A stretch of DNA of 64,000 nucleotides from JBBILO01 sp037444855 (GTDB lineage Bacteria; Patescibacteriota; Microgenomatia; UBA1406; GWC2-37-13). The position numbers were made by a program, and so were the translations under genes. Shown here piece after piece: positions 51,664-60,874 of this stretch. The number at the start of each line of letters is the position of its first letter. The first letter of the stretch is position 1. The stretch covers positions 1 to 64,000 of the forward strand of contig JBBILO010000002.1 of the NCBI GenBank assembly GCA_037444855.1, in the 5' to 3' direction. Under the pieces are notes generated by a model, which saw nothing but the letters and a program-made list of their open reading frames with translations, did no database searches and was not told the origin of the DNA.

Positions 51664-52164
51664 TTAGTTTTTATAAGTTCCATAACCACTTGGCAACGCG
51701 TGGGTTTCCCAAACATGCTCTCCTTCAGAAGTGCCATGAAAAAATATCACTTCGAAATCACCCCAAATCGGATAACCTCCTTCTCTCCAACAAGGACTGT
51801 TTTCCAGTTCATGACCGACCCACACTATTTTATAATGCCAAGTTTCTTGACTGCCATCTGGCTTCATTCCGTTCCATTGATTATCTACCCAAGCATTACA
51901 TGTCCAGGGGGCCCCGTTAAATCTAGCTTCATGCCAAGCCTTTGACCAAGTCATTTTTAAATGATCATTGGCATAAGTTGCATCTCCCCAAACTTTTCCA
52001 TCAAGTGCTCTATCAACTCCATCAGCAGCGCCAACAAACATTCTTGCTTGATAATTATAACCAAATTCATCGAATCCTTTATTATTTGATGATGCTAATG
52101 CAACAGAACTGGTAATCAGAACAAATCCGATTGCAATTAAGAATAAAGAAAAAATTTTTTTCAT
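51664..52164 (-). CDS. Trp-rich secreted protein of unknown function
   Basis: A 166-residue protein with a classic signal peptide (MKKIFSLFLIAIGFVLITSS, then VALAS, likely cleaved after ALA). The mature part of about 140 residues holds about 11 Trp and two Cys. Its patterned segments include NYQARMFVGAADGVDR, WSKAWHEARFNGAPWTCNAW and WVGHELENSPCW. The ATG at 52162-52164 is preferred to a GTG nine bases upstream because a strong Shine-Dalgarno (GGGGGTGAG) fits it. I cannot name a family. The strong ribosome-binding site and single-gene unit suggest substantial expression. Confidence 0.8.
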   Translation of the reverse strand: MKKIFSLFLIAIGFVLITSSVALASSNNKGFDEFGYNYQARMFVGAADGVDRALDGKVWGDATYANDHLKMTWSKAWHEARFNGAPWTCNAWVDNQWNGMKPDGSQETWHYKIVWVGHELENSPCWREGGYPIWGDFEVIFFHGTSEGEHVWETHALPSGYGTYKN

Positions 52165-52167
52165 TTT

Positions 52168-52176
52168 TCTCACCCC
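52168..52176 (-). promoter_or_regulatory. Strong Shine-Dalgarno site for the Trp-rich secreted protein
   Basis: GGGGGTGAG on the minus strand ends 3-4 nt before the ATG at 52162-52164. It is unusual in this window, where most genes lack such a motif. Confidence 0.65.
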
Positions 52177-52205
52177 CTTTATTTATTTAACTAATAAAAA
52201 CTGAT

Positions 52206-52235
52206 AAAAAAAACCGACCGGGAAATAGCGGTCGG
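52206..52235 (-). terminator. Rho-independent terminator hairpin with eight-T tract
   Basis: On the minus strand the stem CCGACCG/CGGTCGG (7 bp, 8-nt loop, 52214-52235) is followed by eight T (52206-52213). It lies about 205 nt after the large surface-protein gene and 42 nt before the Trp-rich protein start. It may end the upstream transcript, or it may sit in the leader of the next gene as an attenuator. No clear promoter was found between the hairpin and that start. Confidence 0.75.
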
Positions 52236-52440
52236 GAGAGCGGCGTTAATTGAATTGAAATTAACAGCCATAAATAAAAAGATAAGTTATTTAGGAAAAA
52301 TTTATCGTATTTTTTTGTTGGAAGCAAATATGATAAAAAGGGTCAAAGAGTATAAAAGTAGGTAAATTACCAATTAAAAATAATAAAGGAAATAATTTTT
52401 TTTATATCAATAACACCTTTTTGTTAATCTCAACAATCCC

Positions 52441-55047
52441 TTAGTCCATAGTTTTTCTAAAAATTTTTAACCGAGGGAATAATTTGAAGATTGTTTGATC
52501 AATTTCCTTTGTTCTATTTTTAATGATTTCTTTTTTGATAATAAATATCCAAGAGCCGACCAAACACATAAAAAAGAAAATTACTAAAAACAATTTATTT
52601 ATTCCTTTTTTTTCATTCCCATTTTTCAGCTCGACAGATGCTCCTTTCACATCTCCTTTTTGTTTGTTTAGTTGAGAAATCAGTTTCGAAAGACTTGAAG
52701 GGAAGCGATTTTGATTATTAGAGGAAACAAGAGAATTTTTATTTTTCATTGGCTGATTATTGGGAGAATTATTTGCGCCACTAGTATTATTGTTAGAATT
52801 ATTATTTGATGGGCTTGATTGGTTGGTTTGACTTGATGAAGAAGTTGGCGTTGGGGTTAAAGTCGGTGTGATTTGAGAAAAATTAATGAGATAGTTATCA
52901 ATTTCTTGAGTTGGATTATCAGAAGTAATGTCACCATCAATTTTTTCCCAAAGATCATTTTCTTCGAAAATTTTTCCGACAATAATTTGATAGCTGCCCT
53001 TTTCGATTCCTTTAACTTTAAGTTGGTAATTTCCTTCTTTTGCGTTTTCGATAAAAATAATCCCATCTTCTTCTAAATATTTAATGTTATCGGGACCAAC
53101 AACTTCCATTGTTGCCGGTGAGCGAATAAGAAAAATCAAGCTTTGGGTAATCTTAGTTGATTTTCCTTCAATTATTGAATTATTTTGAAGATTGATATCT
53201 AACAAATTAAGAATTTTTTTTATAGGTTCTTTTTTGTATATTATTTCTCCATGATCGTATGAATCAAACATTATCACATCATCATTTTTTTCAAAAGCAC
53301 TTTTTGATAAAACGATCCCATCGCCTGATTCCATCCTTAGCTCGATTGGTCGGCCATCTTGGTAATTACCTAAAATGCTATCGATCACATTTGGTTGAGC
53401 GATTTTATAAAAAGAAGGAGTCTGAATCTCTGAGCCATATATTGCGGTAAAAATTGGATATATCTGAGGAAAGGAAAAATTATATTTTGGTAAAGTGGGG
53501 TTTTTAATTGTCATCGAATTGGTGGAGATTTTTTCGTTATTTTCTTTTAAAAGAAAATCAAATAAAGGCAAAAGATCAAAAGCCACTGGAAATTTTTTTC
53601 TTATGGTTTCTCGATCTGTTTCAAAACTATCTTTATTAAGAATTAAAATTAATTTTTGAGCCAACCAAAGAAAGGTATTTTCCCGATCAATTTCTCCAGC
53701 AGATAGAGGTTTATAAACTTGAACTGCGCCATAGTGGGGAGAACCCACAGTAATTAATTTTTTCACTCGTTGTTCCTGATATTTTTGAGTGTAAATTCTA
53801 CTTACTAATCCACCAAGAGAATGACCGACGAAACTAATATCATTATCTTGAGGGATTTTATCTTTGATAAAGTTTTTAAGATCATCAGCGATACTTTCTA
53901 GTGGTTTTCGCCAATCATAAGAAAAAATAAAAAAATCTTCGTTTTCTTTCTTGCCATTGTTTTTTAATGTTTTAATTAAGCCATCGTATTCATGAATAAA
54001 AAAAGAAAGTTTCCATTGACTGTAAACGACTTCTTTATTATGGAGGATAGCTTCTTTATTCCAAGAGGCAAAAAATCCAGGGATGATGATTAAAGAAGTG
54101 TTTGGTGTTGGGGTAGGAGTTGGTGAAGGAAGATTAGGAGGTTGGGTTGCGGCGAGTCCAATAGACCAATTTTGAGTGTTTGACAAAGTATAATAAAGAT
54201 ATACCTGATTGTTTATCTTTACTAAATGAGGACCAATGATCATTCGATTGTTTCCGTCACCATTTAGACTTAAGACTAGACAATCATCATTTGGGCAAGA
54301 CCAATTTTTACCGTCGTTAGAAATAGCGTAATAAATTTGAGTCGCGTACCCTCCACCGGTGTGGTAATAAATTTTGAATAGACTATTGAAATATTCAACA
54401 TAAAAACCACCAACATGCCCCAAGTTAATAGGAAGATTAAGGGGATTATTTATTTCTTTAATCCAATTTATGCCATCTTCTGAGGTAGCTAAGCCCAATT
54501 GCCATCCTGAATTACCCCAGCCTGCATACCAAAGATAATATTTTCCATTCAAATATAGCACTGATGGATGGGCTACCCCTCTATTTTCCCAATTTTTTTC
54601 TCCTATTATTGTGAATTGAGGATCTTTTATCCAATTAATTCCATCGCTGGAGATAGCATGGCGGATATAGTAAGAATTATTAACATAAGCGTTATACCAG
54701 AGATGATATTGATTATTTTTAAGGACGAAAGGTTCGAATAATCCACTTTCATTAATGCCATTTTCATTTGTTGGATAAAGAACAACATGATTAGGAGGCT
54801 CAAACCATTCAATGCCATTATTTGATTCTAGATACCCAATAACCCACTGATTATTAAGATATTTTGATACCCACATTTTATATTTTCCTTCATCATAAAG
54901 CACCGAAGCATTACTGTAATGTTGACTTGTTGAAGAAAAAAAAGGAAGAATTGGATTTTTTTCGTATTTATACCAAGTCGACGCAAAAGTGAATTTATTG
55001 ATAAAAAAAAGAAAACAGATTAAAAAAATTGAAATTTTTCTAACCAT
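52441..55047 (-). CDS. Surface-anchored beta-propeller plus lipase-like protein
   Basis: An 868-residue exported protein. Residues 1-22 are a signal peptide. Residues about 25-300 contain repeated SSDGINWIKDP/SEDGINWIKE blocks with YLWYAGW strands, as in five-bladed propellers of GH32/43-like glycosidases. A Pro/Thr linker (306-316) follows. Residues about 317-610 are an alpha/beta hydrolase of the LCAT/lipase type, with nucleophile elbow GHSLGG (Ser 410), GDGIV (Asp near 576) and YDHGE (His near 599). A beta domain (625-700), a Ser/Asn/Pro-rich stalk (725-800) and a membrane helix (818-838) with a basic tail follow. It probably acts on host or environmental polymers at the cell surface. Confidence 0.8.
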   Translation of the reverse strand: MVRKISIFLICFLFFINKFTFASTWYKYEKNPILPFFSSTSQHYSNASVLYDEGKYKMWVSKYLNNQWVIGYLESNNGIEWFEPPNHVVLYPTNENGINESGLFEPFVLKNNQYHLWYNAYVNNSYYIRHAISSDGINWIKDPQFTIIGEKNWENRGVAHPSVLYLNGKYYLWYAGWGNSGWQLGLATSEDGINWIKEINNPLNLPINLGHVGGFYVEYFNSLFKIYYHTGGGYATQIYYAISNDGKNWSCPNDDCLVLSLNGDGNNRMIIGPHLVKINNQVYLYYTLSNTQNWSIGLAATQPPNLPSPTPTPTPNTSLIIIPGFFASWNKEAILHNKEVVYSQWKLSFFIHEYDGLIKTLKNNGKKENEDFFIFSYDWRKPLESIADDLKNFIKDKIPQDNDISFVGHSLGGLVSRIYTQKYQEQRVKKLITVGSPHYGAVQVYKPLSAGEIDRENTFLWLAQKLILILNKDSFETDRETIRKKFPVAFDLLPLFDFLLKENNEKISTNSMTIKNPTLPKYNFSFPQIYPIFTAIYGSEIQTPSFYKIAQPNVIDSILGNYQDGRPIELRMESGDGIVLSKSAFEKNDDVIMFDSYDHGEIIYKKEPIKKILNLLDINLQNNSIIEGKSTKITQSLIFLIRSPATMEVVGPDNIKYLEEDGIIFIENAKEGNYQLKVKGIEKGSYQIIVGKIFEENDLWEKIDGDITSDNPTQEIDNYLINFSQITPTLTPTPTSSSSQTNQSSPSNNNSNNNTSGANNSPNNQPMKNKNSLVSSNNQNRFPSSLSKLISQLNKQKGDVKGASVELKNGNEKKGINKLFLVIFFFMCLVGSWIFIIKKEIIKNRTKEIDQTIFKLFPRLKIFRKTMD

Positions 55048-55110
55048 TAAAAATAATTTTTTTTATTAAAAAAAATAAATCAATATGATAAAACCAACAA
55101 AATAAAAAAT

Positions 55111-56190
55111 TTAATTATTATTAAGCGCTTTATTCATCGAAATCCAAGAAATTAAAAATATAATCCAAAGGAGGACATTAAAGTTTAAAAATAAGTTTTT
55201 AAGAAAATAATCATTTTGCCATATCCAAAGGGAATAATTTAAAGAGCAATAAATTAGGAAATTTAGATATAAAAAATAAGGAAAACTTCTTAAAACAAAT
55301 AAAAAAGGGATTAACCAACTAAAGTATTGAACACCAAAACCAACGGTAAAGGTATAAAAAAATATTAGCAAGAAAAAGATCTTTTTAATTAAATTAATGG
55401 CCTTATTTCTGGATAAAAATAAAGAATAAATAAAAAAGGCATTAATGAATAAAAAAAGAAAAGTTTTTTGTAAAAATATTGGGGTTTGAGCTAAGTCTTT
55501 AAAAAAAAGATTTTTTATTAAAAATCCTATTCCCCAAACATCAAAAAGACTTCGATAAGCAATTACCGGAGAAAAAACAGAAAAGAAATCAGTTGGCCAA
55601 AAAAAAATATAAACAAGAATTGCCAAAATTGTGGTGAGCGGAGTAATGACAATTAAGAACCTCTTTTTTAGAGAGAAAAAAAGGAGAGGTAAAAAAAAGA
55701 TCGGCCAAGGTTTGGCTAAAACACTGAGAGAAAAAATTATTAGTCCTAATAATTCATTTTTTTGTTTTAAAAAATAAAGAGATAAAAGGAAAAAAAATAA
55801 AGGGATGGCGTCAAATTGACCATGGAAACAAAAAATTAACAGAGAAACAGGATTAAAGAGATAAAAAATAGTTTTTTTAACATTTTTCTTTGTTAAATGA
55901 TAAATTAAAAAACCATTACCAAGATCAAAAAAATTAATTATCAACTTAACCAAAATAATCAATGGCAACAAAAATTTTTTTTCTAAAAGATAAGCTAAAA
56001 GTTGAAAATAGAGAAAGAAGGGAAAATAGGGGTAGTGAATAATGGCAATTTGAGGATATATGCTTTTTCCTAAAAAAAGACTCTCTCCGACTAAACGATA
56101 CGAGGAAAGATCAAAATTATTAATATTTTTTGACAATAAAATAATGCTTCCTCTAACAAAAAAAGAAAAAATAAAAGACAAAATCAACAT
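55111..56190 (-). CDS. Multi-pass GT-C-type glycosyltransferase (mannosyltransferase-like)
   Basis: A 359-residue membrane protein with about 9-10 hydrophobic helices. Conserved features are YPYFPFFLYF near 54, FHGQFDAIPLFFFLLSLYFL near 123 and GLIIFSLSVLAKPWPIFFLPL near 150. The HGQFD and SVLAKPWP patterns are typical of GT-C enzymes of the PIG-M/GT87 kind that use polyprenyl-phosphate sugars. It would add a sugar to a glycan or protein on the outer membrane face. It stands at the border of the polysaccharide cluster, divergent from it. Confidence 0.7.
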   Translation of the reverse strand: MLILSFIFSFFVRGSIILLSKNINNFDLSSYRLVGESLFLGKSIYPQIAIIHYPYFPFFLYFQLLAYLLEKKFLLPLIILVKLIINFFDLGNGFLIYHLTKKNVKKTIFYLFNPVSLLIFCFHGQFDAIPLFFFLLSLYFLKQKNELLGLIIFSLSVLAKPWPIFFLPLLFFSLKKRFLIVITPLTTILAILVYIFFWPTDFFSVFSPVIAYRSLFDVWGIGFLIKNLFFKDLAQTPIFLQKTFLFLFINAFFIYSLFLSRNKAINLIKKIFFLLIFFYTFTVGFGVQYFSWLIPFLFVLRSFPYFLYLNFLIYCSLNYSLWIWQNDYFLKNLFLNFNVLLWIIFLISWISMNKALNNN

Positions 56191-56333
56191 TGTTTAAATC
56201 TTTTCAAAAAAGAGAAAAAAAATCAGCATGATAAAACAAACTTTATTTAGAAGATAAGGCAAGAAATCATGCCTTTTCATGGAAAACATAGAATAAAATT
56301 TAAACGAGTTATAATTTAATTTTAATATAGTAA

Positions 56334-57185
56334 ATGAAAATTATTTGTCCGATTTGCCATAAATCATCCTTAAGAAAGTTAAAAAAAATAAAAAGCACCC
56401 AAATTTTTGAATGTTTGGAATGTTCTTTATCGATTATTCCAAGGAATATTATTTCTAAAAGGACTAGCTGGTATTCTTTAGGAGATTATCAAGACGAAGC
56501 CAACCGATTTAAAAAGAGATTCGTTCAATTAACAAGAATAATACATAGTTTTGCTCCAAAAGGAAAGGTTTTAGATATTGGTTCTGGATTTGGATTGTTG
56601 TCTTCAATATTAAATAAACTAGGAGATTACGATTTTCATTTGATAGATAAAGAGATTGAGCCTTATTATTTTCAAAAGGCAAAAAACTGTCAATTTAAAA
56701 AAGTTGATTTTTTAAGATTTATTGGAAAAAACAAGGAAAAATATGATTTAGCGTTAATGTTTGATATTCTGGAGCATTTTAAAGATCCGTTATCGATTTT
56801 GATAAAGATAAGAAATATTCTTCATAATAATAGTTATTTGGTAATTCAAACACCTAATTATCAAAGTTTAATGGCGAATATTTGTTATCATTGGTCATGG
56901 TGGATGGTTGAAGATCATAAGATTGTCTTTTCACCAAAATCAATTAAGAAATTATTGAATTTAACAGGCTTTAAAATTGTTTATTTTAAAACCTATGAGG
57001 ATTGGTATGATTTTAAAAAAAATTTAGATGGTAATTTTCAAAAATTAGAATCCACTTTTATTAGACGGTTGGTAAAGTTGTTTTTATTGGCGCCATTTTT
57101 TATGTTTTATTTTATTTTAAGAAAAGTATTTTGGTTTTTTGGTTTGGGTGGATTAATATTCCTTGTCGCTAAAAAGAAGTTATAA
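56334..57185 (+). CDS. SAM-dependent methyltransferase with N-terminal zinc ribbon
   Basis: A 283-residue protein. Cys pairs CPIC (5-8) and CLEC (28-31) form a zinc ribbon. The class I methyltransferase domain has KVLDIGSGFGLLSSIL (motif I, near 80) and LALMFDILEHFKDPLSIL (near 140). QTPNYQSLMANICYHWSWW is typical of glycan-associated methyltransferases. A hydrophobic C-terminal segment (about 240-265) may bind the membrane. Methylation often ends or decorates surface polysaccharides. It is the first plus-strand gene of the cluster. Confidence 0.85.
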   Translation: MKIICPICHKSSLRKLKKIKSTQIFECLECSLSIIPRNIISKRTSWYSLGDYQDEANRFKKRFVQLTRIIHSFAPKGKVLDIGSGFGLLSSILNKLGDYDFHLIDKEIEPYYFQKAKNCQFKKVDFLRFIGKNKEKYDLALMFDILEHFKDPLSILIKIRNILHNNSYLVIQTPNYQSLMANICYHWSWWMVEDHKIVFSPKSIKKLLNLTGFKIVYFKTYEDWYDFKKNLDGNFQKLESTFIRRLVKLFLLAPFFMFYFILRKVFWFFGLGGLIFLVAKKKL

Positions 57186-57193
57186 TACAATTG

Positions 57194-57964
57194 ATGAAAA
57201 ATAAGATTTCTTTAGTAATGATTACTAAAGATGCTGATTATTTATTAAAGAAAAGTTTATCGTCAGCTAAAGATTTAGTTGATGAAATTGTTATTGTTGA
57301 TGATTATTCTCAAGATCAAACAATAAAAATTTCTCAACAGTTTAAGGCAAGGATTTTTTTTCGCCACAGCAATAATTTAGGCGATCAAAAAAGATATGGG
57401 GTAAAAAAAACACGGTATCCATGGGTTTTAATTTTAGATAGCGATGAAGTTATTTCAAGAAGATTGTTTAAAGAAATTTTATCTTTAAAAAAAAGAGGTT
57501 TGTTAGATCAAAAAGATGGTTATTTAATACCATATCAAAACCACTATCTAGGAAAAAAAATTAATTATGGAGGAGAGAATTACCGAATGTTGAGATTATT
57601 TAAAAAAAACAAAGCCTTTATTAAACCAGCCTTAGTCCATGAAAGTTGTGAATTAAAAAGTGGTAAAAAAGGTTATTTAAAAAATAAAATTTTTCATTAT
57701 TCATACCGATCATTACCTCAAATATTTTCAAAGTTTACTGATTACGCTATTCGAGAAGCAATACAAAAATTAAAAAGAGGAGAAAGATCTTCTTTAAAAA
57801 AAATTATTTTCTATCCGCTTCATATGTTTTATGCCCGATTCATCAAAGACAAGGGTTATCGTGATGGATTATGGAGAATGCCCTTGGATTTAGGTTTTGC
57901 CTATATGGAGTTTTTAACTTATTTGTTATTATTATTCCCTAAATTGCTAAAAATAGAAAAATGA
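57194..57964 (+). CDS. Family 2 glycosyltransferase (WaaE/KdtX-like)
   Basis: A 256-residue GT2 enzyme: ISLVMITKDADYLLKKSL, DEIVIVDDYSQDQTI, the donor site LILDSDEVIS (near 92) and RMLRLFKKNKAFIKP. The layout resembles lipopolysaccharide core glucosyltransferases of the WaaE type. The ATG at 57194 is chosen over an in-frame TTG 3 nt upstream. It overlaps the next gene by 4 nt. Confidence 0.85.
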   Translation: MKNKISLVMITKDADYLLKKSLSSAKDLVDEIVIVDDYSQDQTIKISQQFKARIFFRHSNNLGDQKRYGVKKTRYPWVLILDSDEVISRRLFKEILSLKKRGLLDQKDGYLIPYQNHYLGKKINYGGENYRMLRLFKKNKAFIKPALVHESCELKSGKKGYLKNKIFHYSYRSLPQIFSKFTDYAIREAIQKLKRGERSSLKKIIFYPLHMFYARFIKDKGYRDGLWRMPLDLGFAYMEFLTYLLLLFPKLLKIEK

Positions 57965-59907
57965 GGGTTGGATTGATTGTTGTTTTATATCAGACGCCTA
58001 AAAGAGAACTAAAAAGATTAGAAAAAGAGTTTATCGATTTAGGTTTTAAAGATTATTCGATTTATTTTATTGATAATACGATTAATAATCGTGGGTTTGG
58101 GACAGCAGTGAATGAAGGATTGAAAAAAGGATTAAAAGATGGAGTTGATATTTTTATTATCGCTAATCCTGATATTTCTTTTAAAAATATTAAAGCCAAT
58201 CAGTTTTTTGAAGCTGGGAAATATTTTGATCTTTGGGGATTTTCAATACAACAAGGGAATGAATTTTTTTACGGAGGCGCAATTGACAAATGGCGATTAA
58301 GTGGAGGATTAATTAGAGAAAAACCAAAAAAAAGATTTATTGAGTGTGATTTTATTTCTGGATCCTTGATGGTGATTAAAAGAAAAGTGGTTGAAACCAT
58401 CGGTTTCTTTAAAGAAAATTATTTTCTTTATTACGAAGACTTGGAATATTGCCATCGGGCAAAAAAAAATAATTTTAAAGTGGGTATCGATTCCTCGTTA
58501 CAATATGAGCATTTAGAAAGATCTAAAAATAATCCCAAAAAAGAATATTTTTTATTTAAAAATCGATGGCTTTTTTTTTGGGAGTATAGTGATTTAAAAC
58601 AAAAAATAAGAGAACTATTTCGTTTACCCTTAACAGCAAGTGAAACGGTTCCTTTGTTAATAAAATTAATTTTTAATAGCCGATTTTTACGTGATTTTTT
58701 GAGTTTAAATTTGTCTACCTTGGTGAATAAGATTTTTCATTTTTTTCTGTTTATTTTTTTAATACGTCATTTATCACCATCAGACTATGGTCTTTACACT
58801 TTAGTTTGGGCGTATTTGGGTTTTTTCAATCCTTTTACCGATTTAGGGACAACTAACTGGGGCTTGGTTTATCTACCGAAATCTGAAAAAAACACTTATC
58901 AAAAACTACTCAATTTGAGAATATTGATTGGTTTTATTCTTTTTTTTGTTATTAATTTCAGCGCTATTTTTTTCTTCAAAAATAAAGAAATATTACCATT
59001 GATTTTTTTTGTCTCATTAACTGTTTTTGCTAATATCTGGTCAGGGACATATTTGATCATTAACTCAATTAAACAAAAAGTTATTGTTTCCTCAATAATT
59101 TCAACCGCTTTTAATATTTTTTTTGTTGTATTAATTATTGCGTTTTTCCTTCTTTTTCGAACTCTATGGGCAATTTTTTTGGCCGTAGGCATGAGTTTTT
59201 TTCTTTATTGTTTGATTAATTTTTATTTAGTAAAAAGAGAGATAGGAAAGGCAAATTTTGAGTTTGATTTTCCATTCTGGTTTGAAATATTTAAAAAATC
59301 AATACTTTTTGTTTTAATAAGTTTTTTTGCCAGTTTGCGATTTAAAACCGATGTTTTTTTACTTAATCATTTTTTAAGCTCGAAAGAAGTTGGTATTTAC
59401 TCGGCTGGTTATAAGTTTTTAGATGCTTTAATTTTAATTGCAGGGAGCTACAACTTTGTTGCTCAACCAATATTCAGTCGGATTATAGCAGATCTTAACG
59501 CCTTGACTAAAAAAATAAAAAAAGATCTATTGTTTTTAGCCTTTATTTCTTTAAGTATCAGTTTGATTTTCTTTATTGCTAGCCCATTTTTTCTCCCTTT
59601 TTTTATGGTTAAAAAGTACCAGACGGGAATTCCTATAGCTCGATTCTTAATCTTTGCTTTACCCTTTGTTTATATCAATTCAATTTTTTATAACACTCTT
59701 TATGCTTTGAATAAAATAAAAAGTGTTTTAGTTATTTTTGTCATCCAATCAATAATTTCTTTGGTCATAAATTTCTATTTTATCCCTAAATATTCTTACT
59801 ATTCACCAATTGGGGCAACAATTTTTTCTGAATTTTTTTCATTAATTTTATCAGTTAGTTTTTTCTTTTATTATCTTAAACGAGCGAAAAATGAAAATCG
59901 GAGTTGA
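57961..59907 (+). CDS. Glycosyltransferase (GT2) fused to a Wzx-type polysaccharide flippase
   Basis: A 648-residue fusion. Residues 1 to about 215 form a GT2 domain: RVGLIVVLYQTPKRELKRL, FIIANPDISFKN (in place of DxD), FISGSLMVIKRK and YYEDLEYCHRAKKNNFKVG. Residues about 235-640 form a MOP-superfamily flippase with about 12 helices: LNLSTLVNKIFHFFLF, RHLSPSDYGLYTLVWAYLGF and RFKTDVFLLNHFLSSKEVGIYSAGYK. The join is continuous with no sign of a frameshift. It would build a lipid-linked glycan and flip it across the membrane. It overlaps the next gene by 17 nt. Confidence 0.88.
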   Translation: MRVGLIVVLYQTPKRELKRLEKEFIDLGFKDYSIYFIDNTINNRGFGTAVNEGLKKGLKDGVDIFIIANPDISFKNIKANQFFEAGKYFDLWGFSIQQGNEFFYGGAIDKWRLSGGLIREKPKKRFIECDFISGSLMVIKRKVVETIGFFKENYFLYYEDLEYCHRAKKNNFKVGIDSSLQYEHLERSKNNPKKEYFLFKNRWLFFWEYSDLKQKIRELFRLPLTASETVPLLIKLIFNSRFLRDFLSLNLSTLVNKIFHFFLFIFLIRHLSPSDYGLYTLVWAYLGFFNPFTDLGTTNWGLVYLPKSEKNTYQKLLNLRILIGFILFFVINFSAIFFFKNKEILPLIFFVSLTVFANIWSGTYLIINSIKQKVIVSSIISTAFNIFFVVLIIAFFLLFRTLWAIFLAVGMSFFLYCLINFYLVKREIGKANFEFDFPFWFEIFKKSILFVLISFFASLRFKTDVFLLNHFLSSKEVGIYSAGYKFLDALILIAGSYNFVAQPIFSRIIADLNALTKKIKKDLLFLAFISLSISLIFFIASPFFLPFFMVKKYQTGIPIARFLIFALPFVYINSIFYNTLYALNKIKSVLVIFVIQSIISLVINFYFIPKYSYYSPIGATIFSEFFSLILSVSFFFYYLKRAKNENRS

Positions 59908-60874
59908 CGGTGGAGGATTGTGCTCAGATAAAAATCATCAATTTGGTAATTTTGTTTTTACTAAAAATCTTCTTTTTTCTTTAGCTAAGTATGATCGTAG
60001 AAATCAGTATTTGGTTTACACGTTTTGTGGTGGACAACTAAATTTTAAAGCAAACAATATTATAATAAAAAAAGTTAAACCAAGGCTGTTTTGGTCAAAA
60101 TTAAGTTTGTCTTATGAGTTATTAAAATCTCCAATTGATGTTTATTTAGGCATTAATCAATCACTTCCGCTTTTTATAAAGGCAAAAAAAATTATCGCTT
60201 TTTCTCATGGATTGTCATTTTATTACTATAAAACATTTTACCCAGATTCATGGCGAAAAATGCATTATCAACATCAGGAAATGAGTAAGAGAGCTGATTA
60301 CATCATTGTTCCTTCAATAAAGGTCAAAAAAGAATTGAGAGATAATTTTCAGGTGAATGAAACGAGGATAAAAATTATCCCCTATGGGATACCTCAAGAT
60401 TTATCATCGCTAAAAAAAATTAAACGAAGCAAAAGAGAAAGCTTTATGCTAAGTATTGGACTGAATCATAAAATAAAAAACTTTGATCTGTTAAAAAAAA
60501 TTTTTGAACTATTTACCAAAATTAATCAGTCAAAAAAGTATAAATTACTAATAGTGAATAAAGGCTATAAGCATAAAGATTTAGCGACACTATATCGTAA
60601 GGCTACGGCATATTTAACGACGTCATTATATGAAAGTTTTAATTTTCCAGTCTTAGAAGCTTTATCTTTAGGTTGCCCAGTTATTGGTTTAAAGTCAGCG
60701 ATTATTCCAGAATTAAGTAAATATTGTTTCGTGGCTAAAGATCAAGATCAGTTTTTAAGTTTTATGCTTCAGATTGCTAAAAATGGTTTTGATTATCGAA
60801 TTGATATTGACCAATTAAAAGAAGAATTTTCTTGGAAGACATATGTTAGGAATTTAATAGCTCTTTATGATTAA
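59891..60874 (+). CDS. Family 4 glycosyltransferase
   Basis: A 327-residue GT-B enzyme. IGVDGGGLCSDKNHQFGNFVF is the acceptor-side N-terminus. The donor-side motif TTSLYESFNFPVLEALSLGCPVIG (near 253-276) carries the E-x7-E pair typical of GT4. It likely transfers a hexose from a nucleotide sugar to the growing glycan in the cytoplasm. It overlaps both neighbours (17 and 8 nt). Confidence 0.88.
   Translation: MKIGVDGGGLCSDKNHQFGNFVFTKNLLFSLAKYDRRNQYLVYTFCGGQLNFKANNIIIKKVKPRLFWSKLSLSYELLKSPIDVYLGINQSLPLFIKAKKIIAFSHGLSFYYYKTFYPDSWRKMHYQHQEMSKRADYIIVPSIKVKKELRDNFQVNETRIKIIPYGIPQDLSSLKKIKRSKRESFMLSIGLNHKIKNFDLLKKIFELFTKINQSKKYKLLIVNKGYKHKDLATLYRKATAYLTTSLYESFNFPVLEALSLGCPVIGLKSAIIPELSKYCFVAKDQDQFLSFMLQIAKNGFDYRIDIDQLKEEFSWKTYVRNLIALYD

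Noticed and set aside
51585..51945. Two overlapping plus-strand frames of 100-111 codons
   Set aside because: Both are antisense to the Trp-rich secreted protein, which has a signal peptide and a strong ribosome-binding site.
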